Shown: positions 54,401-62,277, numbered from the stretch's first letter. The stretch: DNA of 64,000 nucleotides from Saccharicrinis sp. (GCA_024635585.1 JAGXIP010000220.1:1-64000); one strand, 5' to 3'. The notes: generated by a model not told the origin, from the sequence alone. Program-made: numbers and translations.

Positions 54401-54720
54401 ATTTGTTTATTTATATAGATGGAGGTATCGAAGATGCTCAAACTTATTATATCGATGATATCAAAGGTCCTGAGCTTAAAGAGGCCACTGCTATAGATGA
54501 AGCTACAGGTATGGAGGAATTATCAATTAGTCCGAATCCGGCAACCACTTACATTAAAATTAATAATGTAGATAATGAAATGGTTGAAATATACAACGTT
54601 TCAGGGGTGCTGGTTAAACAGGTTCTTAATTCCAATACCATAATTAACATTGATGATTTAGAAACAGGTCTTTATTTTGTCAAAGTTGGTGATATGGTTA
54701 GTAAACTAATTAAAAAATAA
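51499..54720 (+). CDS. Modular T9SS-secreted glycan-binding protein, no catalytic domain seen
   Basis: This 1073-residue protein has a signal peptide (LLLSALLIGFSLSAFAQ). Four related beta-sandwich modules begin near 25, 310, 570 and 850. Each has a W-rich start (for instance WNGVEVQR, GDNDWGRIHYEL, WDKGTSWSGWERLHVEL) and ends in a Y/F-DD/DN calcium-type motif (KFYVDDI, IYFDNLQG, KIYFDDIEA, YYIDDIKGP). Between them are Ig-like, SbsA-type spacers (SYSPADGASEVNGFKDKLTIKSN, YPSNNEMDVSLIG). A type A sorting domain ends the protein (LSISPNPATTYIKI...GLYFVKVGDMVSKLIKK). The modules resemble carbohydrate-binding domains (CBM11/CIA30-like fold). I see no glycosidase motif. It is the last gene of the PUL. 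Confidence 0.72.
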   Translation: MAHVKNLLLSALLIGFSLSAFAQDVTLLNFESDDLNMGGWNGVEVQRVSTSDIPAGNSSAYAIEYSHPGNNWWGGAYFNNLAEKIDITVTPFVKFKIYSSSPVFVQAKLEGGDNGNNYERGYQLSSDELNQWTEVVFNFGTVTDDNNYGTVVIWIDGPQNYAMAGSKFYVDDIVKTSTAPAGSISFLPSDNAMVYSAPSKLQLGSYTYKLQKNGVDITNADLNGALYLKNSLNSDIPFTAELNEGDQTNKFFSSISITPSIGLMDGTYTFGIIDNILTYADGSSTAVNGSEASFTIDSDGYGVLSMYEDFDSNSKTIVVDAVEGTVSEVANPSGAGTVAMFNKGDNDWGRIHYELNRPVDLTAEKVFSFDVYHSASADFRFKLSAIKDDGGVSKEINVAYTTPGAWQTLTVDLSDVSFVDVNFNHILIYPLEAETKNADIYFDNLQGPAFQTGTISYSPADGASEVNGFKDKLTIKSNVKLVNADGSDITDLSSVAYMYEGANEFTDFEVDVNNDKTLITFTLTKLPMNISTPYTFGVNANALKFHDEVGTLASLESTFTSNAINPPSTIVYSDYETVELINFTSWNNSTTFEKVTNPSKDAVNGSDNVGTYIHGGGDAGIGDDLPENVNFVSTPYFRMKVWSAKSALVKLKLENNPDWGTNRELSVQLKPEQTGKWTELFFDFSGTEFTNLNKIVLTIDPSSTFYASGDKIYFDDIEASNTPPEIVIESYPSNNEMDVSLIGTYYIKTNLSFDLPGSAKLTSDNLGDYWKLRKGNSTGVEVSATVDFDTEQNMLKLTPLTLLDPNATYWLGVPDGDLSYSSGDVVNGFNITFTTGVEPVFTMYNDFDGTDLTTTVEGMGDPAGALNPGQLNPDGSFSFVAQWDKGTSWSGWERLHVELSKAIDFTTGNVISIKIYSPKETYVRLKVGTEKDNDGGIYKETDAQVTTVDGWQTLYFGMGEMPSNTYSHLFIYIDGGIEDAQTYYIDDIKGPELKEATAIDEATGMEELSISPNPATTYIKINNVDNEMVEIYNVSGVLVKQVLNSNTIINIDDLETGLYFVKVGDMVSKLIKK

Positions 54721-54744
54721 TAAACAATCTTCATCATTGATTCA

Positions 54745-54780
54745 GAGGGTATTTACGAAAGTAAATACTCTCTTTTTTTT
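54745..54780 (+). terminator. Strong rho-independent-type terminator of the PUL
   Basis: GAGGGTATTTAC-GAAA-GTAAATACTCTC forms a 12-bp stem with one G-T pair, closed by a GAAA tetraloop and followed by eight T residues. It begins 25 bases after the last PUL gene and is the clearest terminator in the window. Confidence 0.92.
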
Positions 54781-54798
54781 CATGCGTGGAATTTGATA

Positions 54799-54864
54799 CG
54801 GTTAGTAGCCAAAGAGTTTTTTTCGAAATATAATTTGGTGCGCAAACTTACTGGGAGGTTGTAA
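54799..54864 (+). pseudogene. 3'-end relic of an AI-2E transporter gene (right copy of the direct repeat)
   Basis: This fragment encodes RLVAKEFFSKYNLVRKLTGRL followed by TAA, matching the last 21 codons of the AI-2E transporter (RVVAKEFFSKYNLVRKLTGKL, TAG). Only five of 66 bases differ, giving two conservative amino-acid changes plus the changed stop codon. Nothing of the upstream part of the gene is present apart from weak similarity over a few codons. Together with 36862-36927 it brackets the PUL in direct orientation. It is either the displaced original gene end at an insertion site or the remains of a lost paralogue. Confidence 0.85.
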
Positions 54865-54960
54865 TGGAATTAATACAACATCTTTTGTATCGTTTTTTTA
54901 TTATTGACGTACAAAAAGCTAAACAAAGTGCCATTGCATGTTGTAATAAATCTTAACCTT

Positions 54961-56994
54961 ATGAGAAGTAATTCTAAGGCAACAGCCTTCAACCAGAAAA
55001 TAACGGATCTGGCTATTATACTTATGCTAATATTGGTAATACCTTTGTTGGTGTATGTTAATTTTATTAGTCCACGTGTAGGCGTGTATCCTTCAATCTC
55101 CATAATTTCAAACTACATATTATTAGGTATTTTTCTGGGTATTATACCGCTATTTAAAATCACTCCTTATGCCGTTAAACGGAGCTTCTTGTTTGTTTTA
55201 TTGTATTATTTGGGTATAAAATCATTGCTTCTTTCCAATACGGAATTTGTGTATACTGTATTTGTTTTGCTTACCAGTTATACTTTACTTACTTCAAATA
55301 CTAAAACATCATTTTTAGTTGTCAGCAGTGTTATTGTTGGTTACGTGCTGGTACCCATACTTACCTACTATAAAATAATTCATTTTTATTTCGACCCGGT
55401 CATTTTTCATACTGATGTGCAGTCAATAGCGATTCGGGCATTTGAATCCATCATTGGCATTTCTTTTATGGCTGGTTTGATATATTTTGTTTTTAAAAAT
55501 AACAATAACAATATCGCCTTGCTCGAAAAAAGAGTTATGGAAACCAATTTACTAAATGCTGCACTTCTGCGCGAAGTAAGCCAGAGAAAAAAAGCCGAAT
55601 TGGCCGCAGCAGAACATGCTCATAACTACCTTACGTTATATAACAACAGCTACGATGGTTATATGATATGTTCAGATGATTATGCTATTACCCGAATTAA
55701 TCAGGCCGTTTCTAATTTATCAGGCTACTCCGATAAAGATTTAGTTGGCGTTAGCGTATTTGATTTTATAGGAGAAGAATATAAAGAAGTGTTCAGAATA
55801 CGCAAACAAAGTAGGCAGATGGGCGAAGAGCTTTCGGACTTTGTAGTTGAAGTTAAAACCAAAGCTGCTAAAAGACTCGTATTGCAGGTGCAAGTTGTGA
55901 CGATAAACCAGGATTTTGAGCACACCTATTTATTGGTATTGAAGGATGTAACCCGACAGACTATCGCTTCGGAACAATTACATAGAAGTGAAGAGTTATA
56001 CCGTAATCTATTTGAACAAACAAACGATTCTATCCTTATTATGGAGGGCGATAAGTTGGTGGATTATAATTTGAAAGCGCAAGAGGTATATCCCAAAATA
56101 AAAACAAAACAAATCGGTATTCCTTATACAAATGCCTATGCTAAGTCGGATGATTTAAATAGAACGGTAGATTTACCTACCCGAATTGCGCTGGCATTGC
56201 AGGGTAAATCACAGACTTTTGAATGGATCCACACTAACGAACACGTAGATGCGCCAATTTATACATTGGTAAATATAAAAGTCTTAAATAAATTGGGTGA
56301 TAAGTATTATATGGTGGTCGAAAAAGACATAACCGAACGAAAAAAGAATCAGAATTTGGTTTTAAATTCAATTATACAAACCGAAGAGAACGAAAGAAAA
56401 CGTATATCATCCGATTTGCACGATGGAATTGGACCTATTTTGACTACCATTAAATTATACGCACAAGCCTTGATTGATGAAACCATTCCAAACAAACAAG
56501 ATATTATTAAAGTGAGGTTGTTGGATCTTGTGGAAGAAGCTGTTAACAGTACATCCGAAATTGCATTTAATATAAGTCCACACATATTGGTGAACTATGG
56601 CGTAGTGACGGCGGTCGAGTCGTTTATTAAAAAATTCAATCTAACAGGTAAGCTAACGGTGGATTTTTCGCATAATGATATCGGTCGTATTGAAGAGAAT
56701 AAGGAAATTACTATTTATAGGCTTTTTACCGAGCTTTTTAATAATACTTTAAAGCATGGACATGCCAACCATGTTACTTTTAAAATTACCGAATCGCAAA
56801 ATAGTATTAACTTGTATTACAAGGACGATGGAGTTGGTTTTAATCCCGAAGAGGTTACTTTTTCCAAATCAGGTATGGGACTGTGGAACTTAGAAAGCCG
56901 TATTCAGTCGTTTAATGGCCAATTTATAATTAACACAGAGCCCAATAAAGGTGTTGAAGTTAAGATTAGGATTCCAAAAGACGAAAACGTATGA
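54961..56994 (+). CDS. PAS-domain sensor histidine kinase (HisKA_3/NarX type)
   Basis: This protein of about 677 residues starts at the ATG at 54961 (the track's TTG start at 54904 is less likely). Five or six membrane segments occupy residues 10-185, followed by a short coiled coil. Two PAS domains lie near 215-345 (YNNSYDGYMICSDDYAITRINQAV...) and 350-465. A HisKA_3 dimerisation domain has the phospho-acceptor His487 in RISSDLHDGIGP, and the HATPase domain has FTELFNNTLKHGHA and DDGVGFNP. It overlaps the LuxR response regulator by 4 bases, so they form a two-component pair. It lies just outside the right direct repeat of the PUL. Confidence 0.88.
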   Translation: MRSNSKATAFNQKITDLAIILMLILVIPLLVYVNFISPRVGVYPSISIISNYILLGIFLGIIPLFKITPYAVKRSFLFVLLYYLGIKSLLLSNTEFVYTVFVLLTSYTLLTSNTKTSFLVVSSVIVGYVLVPILTYYKIIHFYFDPVIFHTDVQSIAIRAFESIIGISFMAGLIYFVFKNNNNNIALLEKRVMETNLLNAALLREVSQRKKAELAAAEHAHNYLTLYNNSYDGYMICSDDYAITRINQAVSNLSGYSDKDLVGVSVFDFIGEEYKEVFRIRKQSRQMGEELSDFVVEVKTKAAKRLVLQVQVVTINQDFEHTYLLVLKDVTRQTIASEQLHRSEELYRNLFEQTNDSILIMEGDKLVDYNLKAQEVYPKIKTKQIGIPYTNAYAKSDDLNRTVDLPTRIALALQGKSQTFEWIHTNEHVDAPIYTLVNIKVLNKLGDKYYMVVEKDITERKKNQNLVLNSIIQTEENERKRISSDLHDGIGPILTTIKLYAQALIDETIPNKQDIIKVRLLDLVEEAVNSTSEIAFNISPHILVNYGVVTAVESFIKKFNLTGKLTVDFSHNDIGRIEENKEITIYRLFTELFNNTLKHGHANHVTFKITESQNSINLYYKDDGVGFNPEEVTFSKSGMGLWNLESRIQSFNGQFIINTEPNKGVEVKIRIPKDENV

Positions 56995-57623
56995 TTAAAG
57001 TAGCTGTTGTTGACGACCATGAACTTTTTCGCGAAGGATTAGTGCTTGTGCTAAATCAGATAGATAACATTCAGATTGTGGCCGATTTTGACTCCGGCAA
57101 TGCATTTCTACAATCTCTTAACGATTTGGATTTGGATATTGTATTGATGGACATAAAGATGGATGGATTCAGCGGTATTGAAACCACCATTAAGGCCAAA
57201 GCTTCCAAACCCAACTTAAAAATTATTGCCGTAACCATGTTTGTCGAAGATTCCTATTATTTGCAAATGATTAATGCCGGAGCCCACGGTTTTGTATTAA
57301 AAAAAGCAGGAAAATACGAGCTGGCACAGGCTATTACCGAAGTGCATAAGGGTGGCAATTACTTTTCGCAGGAAATATTGCAAAAAATGGCGTTCAAAGC
57401 CATTAACACCGAAATGCATCCTGAAGAACAACTGACTGCACGCGAAACAGAAGTACTACAGCTAATTTGCAAAGGACTATCAACAAAAGAAATCGGTGAA
57501 AAACTTTTTATTAGCCAAAAAACAGTTGAAGTGCATCGCGCTAATCTATTGCGTAAAACCGATTGCAAAAACGTGGCTCAACTTGTAATATGGTCTCTAA
57601 AGAACAACTACAGTTCTTTATAA
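56991..57623 (+). CDS. LuxR/NarL family response regulator
   Basis: This 210-residue regulator has a receiver domain (Asp8, Asp9, phospho-acceptor Asp54 in VLMDIKMDG, the Thr switch in AVTMF and Lys in FVLKKA). It also has a C-terminal LuxR helix-turn-helix (LTARETEVLQLICKGLSTKEIGEKLFISQKTVEVHRANLLRK, near 145-188). The start ATG overlaps the kinase stop (ATGA). It should bind DNA when phosphorylated by the adjacent kinase. Candidate targets are the downstream receiver-porin-PstS-like genes, whose upstream region contains a perfect 8-bp inverted repeat. Confidence 0.92.
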   Translation: MIKVAVVDDHELFREGLVLVLNQIDNIQIVADFDSGNAFLQSLNDLDLDIVLMDIKMDGFSGIETTIKAKASKPNLKIIAVTMFVEDSYYLQMINAGAHGFVLKKAGKYELAQAITEVHKGGNYFSQEILQKMAFKAINTEMHPEEQLTARETEVLQLICKGLSTKEIGEKLFISQKTVEVHRANLLRKTDCKNVAQLVIWSLKNNYSSL

Positions 57624-57976
57624 AAACTGGCTCTTTAGGATTTTAATGGCTTTACCACAAAGTGGTAAAATATGAATAGCCATGGGTAATACCCAGGGTA
57701 AATTCAGATTAGGAAAATGAACTCCAAAGCGGGTTCAATATTTATTTTTGAATAGATGCGTTACCCACTAAAATCCATATAGCACCTAAAAACTCTACCC
57801 AAAGCATACCATAGATGCCCGAAAAAACTTTTCTAATTATAACAAAAATACCTACACGCTTCATATCTGTTGTGCTCTAAGGGTTTTCCCTTAAATAAAT
57901 TAGGTAATTATATACTTCAATATACCCATTGCCCCCATTTCAGCTTTAAACTGACACCCTCATCTTTGTAACTTAA
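57624..57976. other. 353-base intergenic region with inverted repeats
   Basis: There is no gene. TTTACCAC-AAA-GTGGTAAA (57651-57669) is a perfect inverted repeat, and GGGTAATACCC follows about 20 bases later. Just before the next gene, CATCTTTG resembles a -7 element (one mismatch). Confidence 0.45.
57651..57669. promoter_or_regulatory. Perfect inverted repeat TTTACCAC-N3-GTGGTAAA
   Basis: Two 8-bp arms separated by AAA lie 28 bases after the LuxR regulator stop codon and about 310 bases before the receiver-only gene. It lacks a T-run, so it could be an operator for a dimeric regulator or a weak terminator hairpin. Confidence 0.35.
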
Positions 57977-58405
57977 ATGACAAAGATGAATAAGCGTTTA
58001 AAAATAATAATTGTTGACGACAATACTAGGTTTCGAGAAGGACTCCGATTTTTCATTGAAAACCATACCAACTGGATTATAATTCAAGAAGAAGCGTCGG
58101 GCATGGATTTTCTGCAAAGAGATTTTTCTCAACTCCCCGATATCATTTTTATAGATCTTAATATGCCCATAATCAATGGGGTGGATACTATTTATAAATT
58201 CTTTTCAAAACACGCCTCTTTGCCCATAAAAGTAATTGCCACAACCATGTATCGGGATGAATTTCAGCTTCAAAAACTCATTGAGGTAGGATTTTCGGGC
58301 TTCGTATTAAAGAAAGATATATACAATAACCTTACGGAAGCCGTCGAAAAAGTAATGCAAGGCGGTGTGTATTTTCACAAGTACATTAAAAAAGCAATTT
58401 ATTAA
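57977..58405 (+). CDS. Stand-alone receiver-domain protein
   Basis: This 142-residue protein is a single response-regulator receiver with Asp14/Asp15, phospho-acceptor Asp60 (IIFIDLNMPI), Thr in ATTMY and Lys in FVLKKD. It aligns throughout with the receiver of the LuxR regulator 350 bases upstream (VVDDHELFREGL versus VVDDNTRFREGL; GFVLKK shared) but stops where the linker to the DNA-binding domain would begin. It may act as a phosphate sink, an antagonist or a protein-interaction output. Starts at 57977 or 57986 are both possible. It is 14 bases upstream of the porin-like gene. Confidence 0.82.
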   Translation: MTKMNKRLKIIIVDDNTRFREGLRFFIENHTNWIIIQEEASGMDFLQRDFSQLPDIIFIDLNMPIINGVDTIYKFFSKHASLPIKVIATTMYRDEFQLQKLIEVGFSGFVLKKDIYNNLTEAVEKVMQGGVYFHKYIKKAIY

Positions 58406-58419
58406 TTAAAACTTAAACA

Positions 58420-59511
58420 ATGAAAACAAGCAAAACAAGTTTAATGATGATTATCGTGCTCACTCTGTTCATAGCAACAAGTGTTAAAGCACAAGGCGAT
58501 TGGGAACCACAAAAAAGATTTACAGGTTATGTTTCGTCCGAGTTTAACTATTTTAATAAATTACAGGGCTACGATAACGAATATGGCGTAGCACTTTCGG
58601 AGGCCGGTTTTTTAGCCAGTTACCAACCGCGCAAGGATGTGATGTTTAAAATGGTATTTGTATATCGACCTGATTTCGCTATCGACCAGATGATTAACGA
58701 GGCTAATGTGCAATATTCGTTAAGCGATCGCCTAAAGGTTAAGGTTGGACGTTTTCTTACGCCACTAAGCCCAATGAATACCTATTATTATGCACCCGTA
58801 AATACCAGTGCAACCTTACCTGTATTGGTTTCTAACCATGAGTTTTTTCCTCTTAACATGGATGCCCTCTCCATTAATGGAAGCTTGGGTAACGATTATA
58901 AATTCAGCTATGAATTGTTTGCCGGAGGATACCACAATACCACTTGGATGACAACAGGTGCAGTCGGCTTTTTTGGCGATGAGGTTGCCTATTACAAACA
59001 ACAAATTGGTAGCCCTTACACCATTGATGGTAGCTATAGTGGAACCCACAACTTGGCAGTAGGTGGTAACGTGCGTTTTTCATATCTTGACTATGTTAAA
59101 ATTGGCATGAGTGTTTTTAATCCCAAAACGGAAACGATGCCTATATATGTGTCTGCCTACGATATTGTTCAAAATTTAGAGTCAGAAAAATTGACTTACG
59201 GACTGGATCTTAAATTGACTTTAAACAATACCCGATTGACTGGTGAAATATGGAACTCAGACCTGAAAATTGATGGTGACTATATCGACCTGAATGGCTC
59301 ATTCGTTGAGCTAAGTCAAACAATAGGCAAGCTAACCCCATTTGTACGATATGAAGATCAAACAACTAATGACATTGAATTTCAGCGATATACAGTTGGT
59401 GCGATGTTTAAACCAACCTTCGAAACGACTTTTAAAATGGAATATCTGCACTACAGCCACGAAGTGCAAGATATCGACGGACTGGTTGTGTCACTGATTT
59501 ATTCGTTTTAA
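58420..59511 (+). CDS. Porin-like outer-membrane beta-barrel protein
   Basis: This 363-residue protein has a signal peptide (MIIVLTLFIATSVKAQG) and alternating amphipathic strands ending in a terminal Phe (VVSLIYSF), as in outer-membrane barrels. The sequence VKVGRFLTPLSPMNTYYYAPVN and the overall length resemble OprO/OprP-like or carbohydrate-porin-type barrels of Bacteroidota. The neighbour downstream is a PstS-like periplasmic protein, so anion or phosphate-related transport is possible, but specificity is not shown by the sequence. It is co-transcribed, by spacing, with the receiver-only gene. Confidence 0.68.
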   Translation: MKTSKTSLMMIIVLTLFIATSVKAQGDWEPQKRFTGYVSSEFNYFNKLQGYDNEYGVALSEAGFLASYQPRKDVMFKMVFVYRPDFAIDQMINEANVQYSLSDRLKVKVGRFLTPLSPMNTYYYAPVNTSATLPVLVSNHEFFPLNMDALSINGSLGNDYKFSYELFAGGYHNTTWMTTGAVGFFGDEVAYYKQQIGSPYTIDGSYSGTHNLAVGGNVRFSYLDYVKIGMSVFNPKTETMPIYVSAYDIVQNLESEKLTYGLDLKLTLNNTRLTGEIWNSDLKIDGDYIDLNGSFVELSQTIGKLTPFVRYEDQTTNDIEFQRYTVGAMFKPTFETTFKMEYLHYSHEVQDIDGLVVSLIYSF

Positions 59512-59545
59512 TGTTTGATTTATATTAATTTAAAAGAGATAAACG

Positions 59546-59971
59546 ATGAAAAAGATTTTAGTACTATTTATAATAATTGCCGTAGCTGCCACTTATAGTG
59601 TATCGGCACAGTCATATAAAGTAATTGTCAATAATGCCAATAATACTGAATCCGTTAGTAAAAAGGATTTGGCTATGGTTTACTTAAAGAAAAAGAAGAG
59701 GTGGGAAAACAAAACCGCAATTGTTCCTATCGATCAGCAGGTAAACGCCAATGTAAGAGAGTATTTTTCAAAAGAAGTTTTTAACAAAGATGTAGCCGCT
59801 ATTCGCAGCTATTGGCAGAGTGCCAGTTTTTCGGGAATGGAAACTGCTCCAGTTGAAAAAATTTCGGATAAAGAAGTTATTGACTATGTTAAAAACAATG
59901 AAGGAGCAATCGGTTATGTGGCTTCTTCTGCAACTACATCTGGCGTTAAAGTGCTGGCAATAAAAGAATAA
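59546..59971 (+). CDS. PstS-like periplasmic substrate-binding domain protein
   Basis: This 141-residue protein has a signal peptide ending SVSA and one lobe-like domain: VNNANNTESVSKKDLAMVYLKKKKRWENKTAIVPIDQ ... REYFSKEVF ... NNEGAIGYVASSA. This pattern is seen in short phosphate ABC transporter substrate-binding-like proteins that lack pst permease partners. At about half the length of PstS it probably does not serve a classical ABC importer. It follows the porin-like gene after 34 bases and may work with it in the periplasm. A bidirectional terminator follows at 60028. Confidence 0.7.
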   Translation: MKKILVLFIIIAVAATYSVSAQSYKVIVNNANNTESVSKKDLAMVYLKKKKRWENKTAIVPIDQQVNANVREYFSKEVFNKDVAAIRSYWQSASFSGMETAPVEKISDKEVIDYVKNNEGAIGYVASSATTSGVKVLAIKE

Positions 59972-60027
59972 TTGTCAATAATATGGATTGAACATACTGT
60001 ATTCAAGACCATAAGACCAAGACAACA

Positions 60028-60066
60028 AAAAAGGCTGTTCATTTATTTGGACAGTTTTTTTATTTT
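60028..60066. terminator. Bidirectional terminator between convergent genes
   Basis: AAAAAAGG-CTGTTC-N8-GGACAG-TTTTTTT has a 6-bp stem with one G-T pair and A/T runs on both sides. It can serve the PstS-like gene on the plus strand and the barrel-protein gene on the minus strand. Confidence 0.7.
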
Positions 60067-60783
60067 TTTACTTGGTATCTTAAGGCCAAAGTAAAATGGA
60101 TTTTACTTTGGACGTTTCTAAAGGTGCCTTCGGTTATTCTTGGGGATTCAATATCAAGTTCGCTTCGATGGTAAATGTATTTTAGTGCTACATCAGCAAG
60201 TATCTGTTCTGCAAGCTTGATAGAATAGCCACCTGCAATTCCAAATCCATAAACTAAACCACTTGTTTTATTCGATTTGTTAAGGTAGTAGCCACTCCCG
60301 GAAGAAACTGTAAATACCTCATTGGCTTCCATATTATACAGAGATGTGCCTATATCTAATTGACCTTGCAGAAATAAACCTTTATGCAAATAACTACGAA
60401 TTGAAGGATAAAACACGAAAGAATTATCCGTAACCTCATGAAAAATATGGTCTTCCATGTTTTTGTTGACGTATAACCACTCGATTCCCCCACCAAGTAA
60501 AAACCTTTCGGATAGATAAAACAGAATACTTGGAGATAGATTTAAACTAAAATTAGTGTGATTTAACGAGCTCACATTGTAATCAAGGTCTTGATTGATA
60601 CCTATTTTCGTATCGCCTAAAGTAGGTGTCAAAATTGCCGGCTTTATTATTTAAATAAAAACCTCCTACTTCGCCTCCAAGTAATATTTTTTTTTCCTGA
60701 GAGTAACTACTAATAGATAAGAAGATCAACGATAAAAAAATGAACTTAATTCTTAGCTTGTAATAAAAACTAAAGCGTTCCAT
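60060..60783 (-). pseudogene. Outer-membrane beta-barrel protein interrupted by a frameshift
   Basis: Two overlapping minus-strand ORFs make one protein of about 240 residues. The first gives a signal peptide (FIFLSLIFLSISSYSQ) and the first strand (KILLGGEVGGFYLNNKA). The second gives the rest of a small OmpW/OMP_b-brl-type barrel (TNFSLNLSPSILFYLSERFLLGGGIEWL ... VQSKIHFTLALRYQVKK). The frame changes near 60625-60645 around GCCGGCAATTTTGAC. Either an indel has inactivated the gene or there is a base-calling error. The function is unknown. Confidence 0.72.
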
Positions 60784-61085
60784 ATTCCTTGGATTTTAAT
60801 TATAGATACGATCAAATCTCACTCTCTAAAACTAACTTTAATTTGTGAATGTTACGATACCTGTATAATAAATTGCGGTATTAATTAAACCATACCCTAC
60901 CAAAAACCCTCATTATTTATCCTACCTCATTAGTATAATTAATTTTTGTTAATATTTGTTGAACATTATTTAAGCTTGTGCCTTGTTTATTGTGACAACA
61001 AAATTTTATGGTTCGTTTTTTTTTGTAAATTGTTGGTGATTATTTAACGTGCGTTAACGGATTATCTTTAAAACCTTGATTTAAC
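60784..61085. other. 302-base upstream region of the ACIII operon
   Basis: There is no gene. TATCTTTA at 61063-61070, 15 bases before the actA start, is one base off the -7 consensus. No well-spaced -33 element was found. The rest is AT-rich without clear structure. Confidence 0.4.
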
Positions 61086-62225
61086 ATGAAGATATTTTCT
61101 TGTATTACACCTGTAAATATCAGGTTTGTTTTAATAGCTTCCCTGTTGTGTTCTTTCTCCTTATATGCCTTTTCATCCGAAAGCGGACAGCCCTTCAGCC
61201 AATCCGACGAATTTAATTCGATGATGGGCGAACGCCTCTTTAATGGATTAATTACTACAGGCGAAAATACCCCTTCGTGTATTTCCTGTCATGCCAAATT
61301 TACAGGCGATGAGATGAATTGGAATCCTACGGCCATGGAGATTGCCAGTGCTGTGGACAGGCTTGATTTTGATGAATTCAAAAGCATTGTAAATAGCCCC
61401 GCCGATGGCTTTATTGCCAAAGTGCACAAAGGTTATGATTTAAACGACGATCAAATTGCGCAAGTAAGATTTTACTTAAAGACATTGGGAGCAGAGGGTA
61501 TTGGCGAAAAACCCAGAAACTATCCTCAGCTCATGTTGTTTGTTCTTTTGGGTCTACTTATGGCACTGGCACTTATCGATTTGATTTTTACAAAAATAGT
61601 GCGCTATAAAATGGTGCACATCCTCATTATACTTATCGGCATTACCATACATCTAAAAATGGCGTATGCAGGGGCTGCTGGTTTGGGCCGGAGTCAAGGA
61701 TATATGCCCGACCAGCCCATTAAGTTTTCGCACAAGGTACATGCAGGTGCCAACAAAATTGATTGTATGTACTGCCACTTTAGTGCCGAAAAAAGTAAAT
61801 CGGCCGGAATACCTGGTCCAGGCTTATGTATGAACTGCCATATGATAGTGCGCGAAGGAAGCCATTCGGGAAAATCCGAAATAGCCAAACTTATAAAACA
61901 CTACGAAGAAGGAACCGACATTGAATGGGTGCGCGTGCACAATCTACCCGCCCATGTATTTTTTAGCCACGCCCAGCACGTTAACGCCGGCAAAATAGAT
62001 TGTAACCAGTGCCACGGTGCAGTGGAGGAAATGGATATTCTGAAACAGGAAAACGACCTGTCGATGGGATGGTGCCTCGATTGCCACCGAACTACCAACG
62101 TACAGTTTGCCAACGATTATTATTCAATTTACGATAAATACCATAGCGAGCTGGCTCAAGGAGTACGCGATTCTATAAAGGCTGCCGACATCGGTGCCAA
62201 CGATTGCATGAAGTGTCACTATTAA
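61086..62225 (+). CDS. actA: Multiheme cytochrome c, alternative complex III subunit A (with N-terminal heme domain)
   Basis: This 379-residue protein has an N-terminal signal/anchor. An N-terminal cytochrome c-like domain carries one heme site (CISCH, near 60), a membrane helix lies near 143-165, and a C-terminal part carries five further sites (CMYCH, CMNCH, CNQCH, CLDCH, CMKCH). The C-terminal pentaheme part with FSHKVHAGANKIDCMYCH matches ActA of alternative complex III, a quinol oxidoreductase that replaces the bc1 complex in many Bacteroidota. The sixth heme domain at the N-terminus looks like a fusion with a monoheme subunit such as ActE. The actB gene follows after 52 bases. Confidence 0.85.
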   Translation: MKIFSCITPVNIRFVLIASLLCSFSLYAFSSESGQPFSQSDEFNSMMGERLFNGLITTGENTPSCISCHAKFTGDEMNWNPTAMEIASAVDRLDFDEFKSIVNSPADGFIAKVHKGYDLNDDQIAQVRFYLKTLGAEGIGEKPRNYPQLMLFVLLGLLMALALIDLIFTKIVRYKMVHILIILIGITIHLKMAYAGAAGLGRSQGYMPDQPIKFSHKVHAGANKIDCMYCHFSAEKSKSAGIPGPGLCMNCHMIVREGSHSGKSEIAKLIKHYEEGTDIEWVRVHNLPAHVFFSHAQHVNAGKIDCNQCHGAVEEMDILKQENDLSMGWCLDCHRTTNVQFANDYYSIYDKYHSELAQGVRDSIKAADIGANDCMKCHY

Positions 62226-62277
62226 TAGCTTGTGCTAACGTCTTAGTTTTCAATGAATAACCATACATATTGTTCGA

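Noticed and set aside
54904-54960. TTG start of the PAS histidine kinase
   Set aside because: The added residues are not family-like, and an ATG at 54961 precedes the membrane domain properly.
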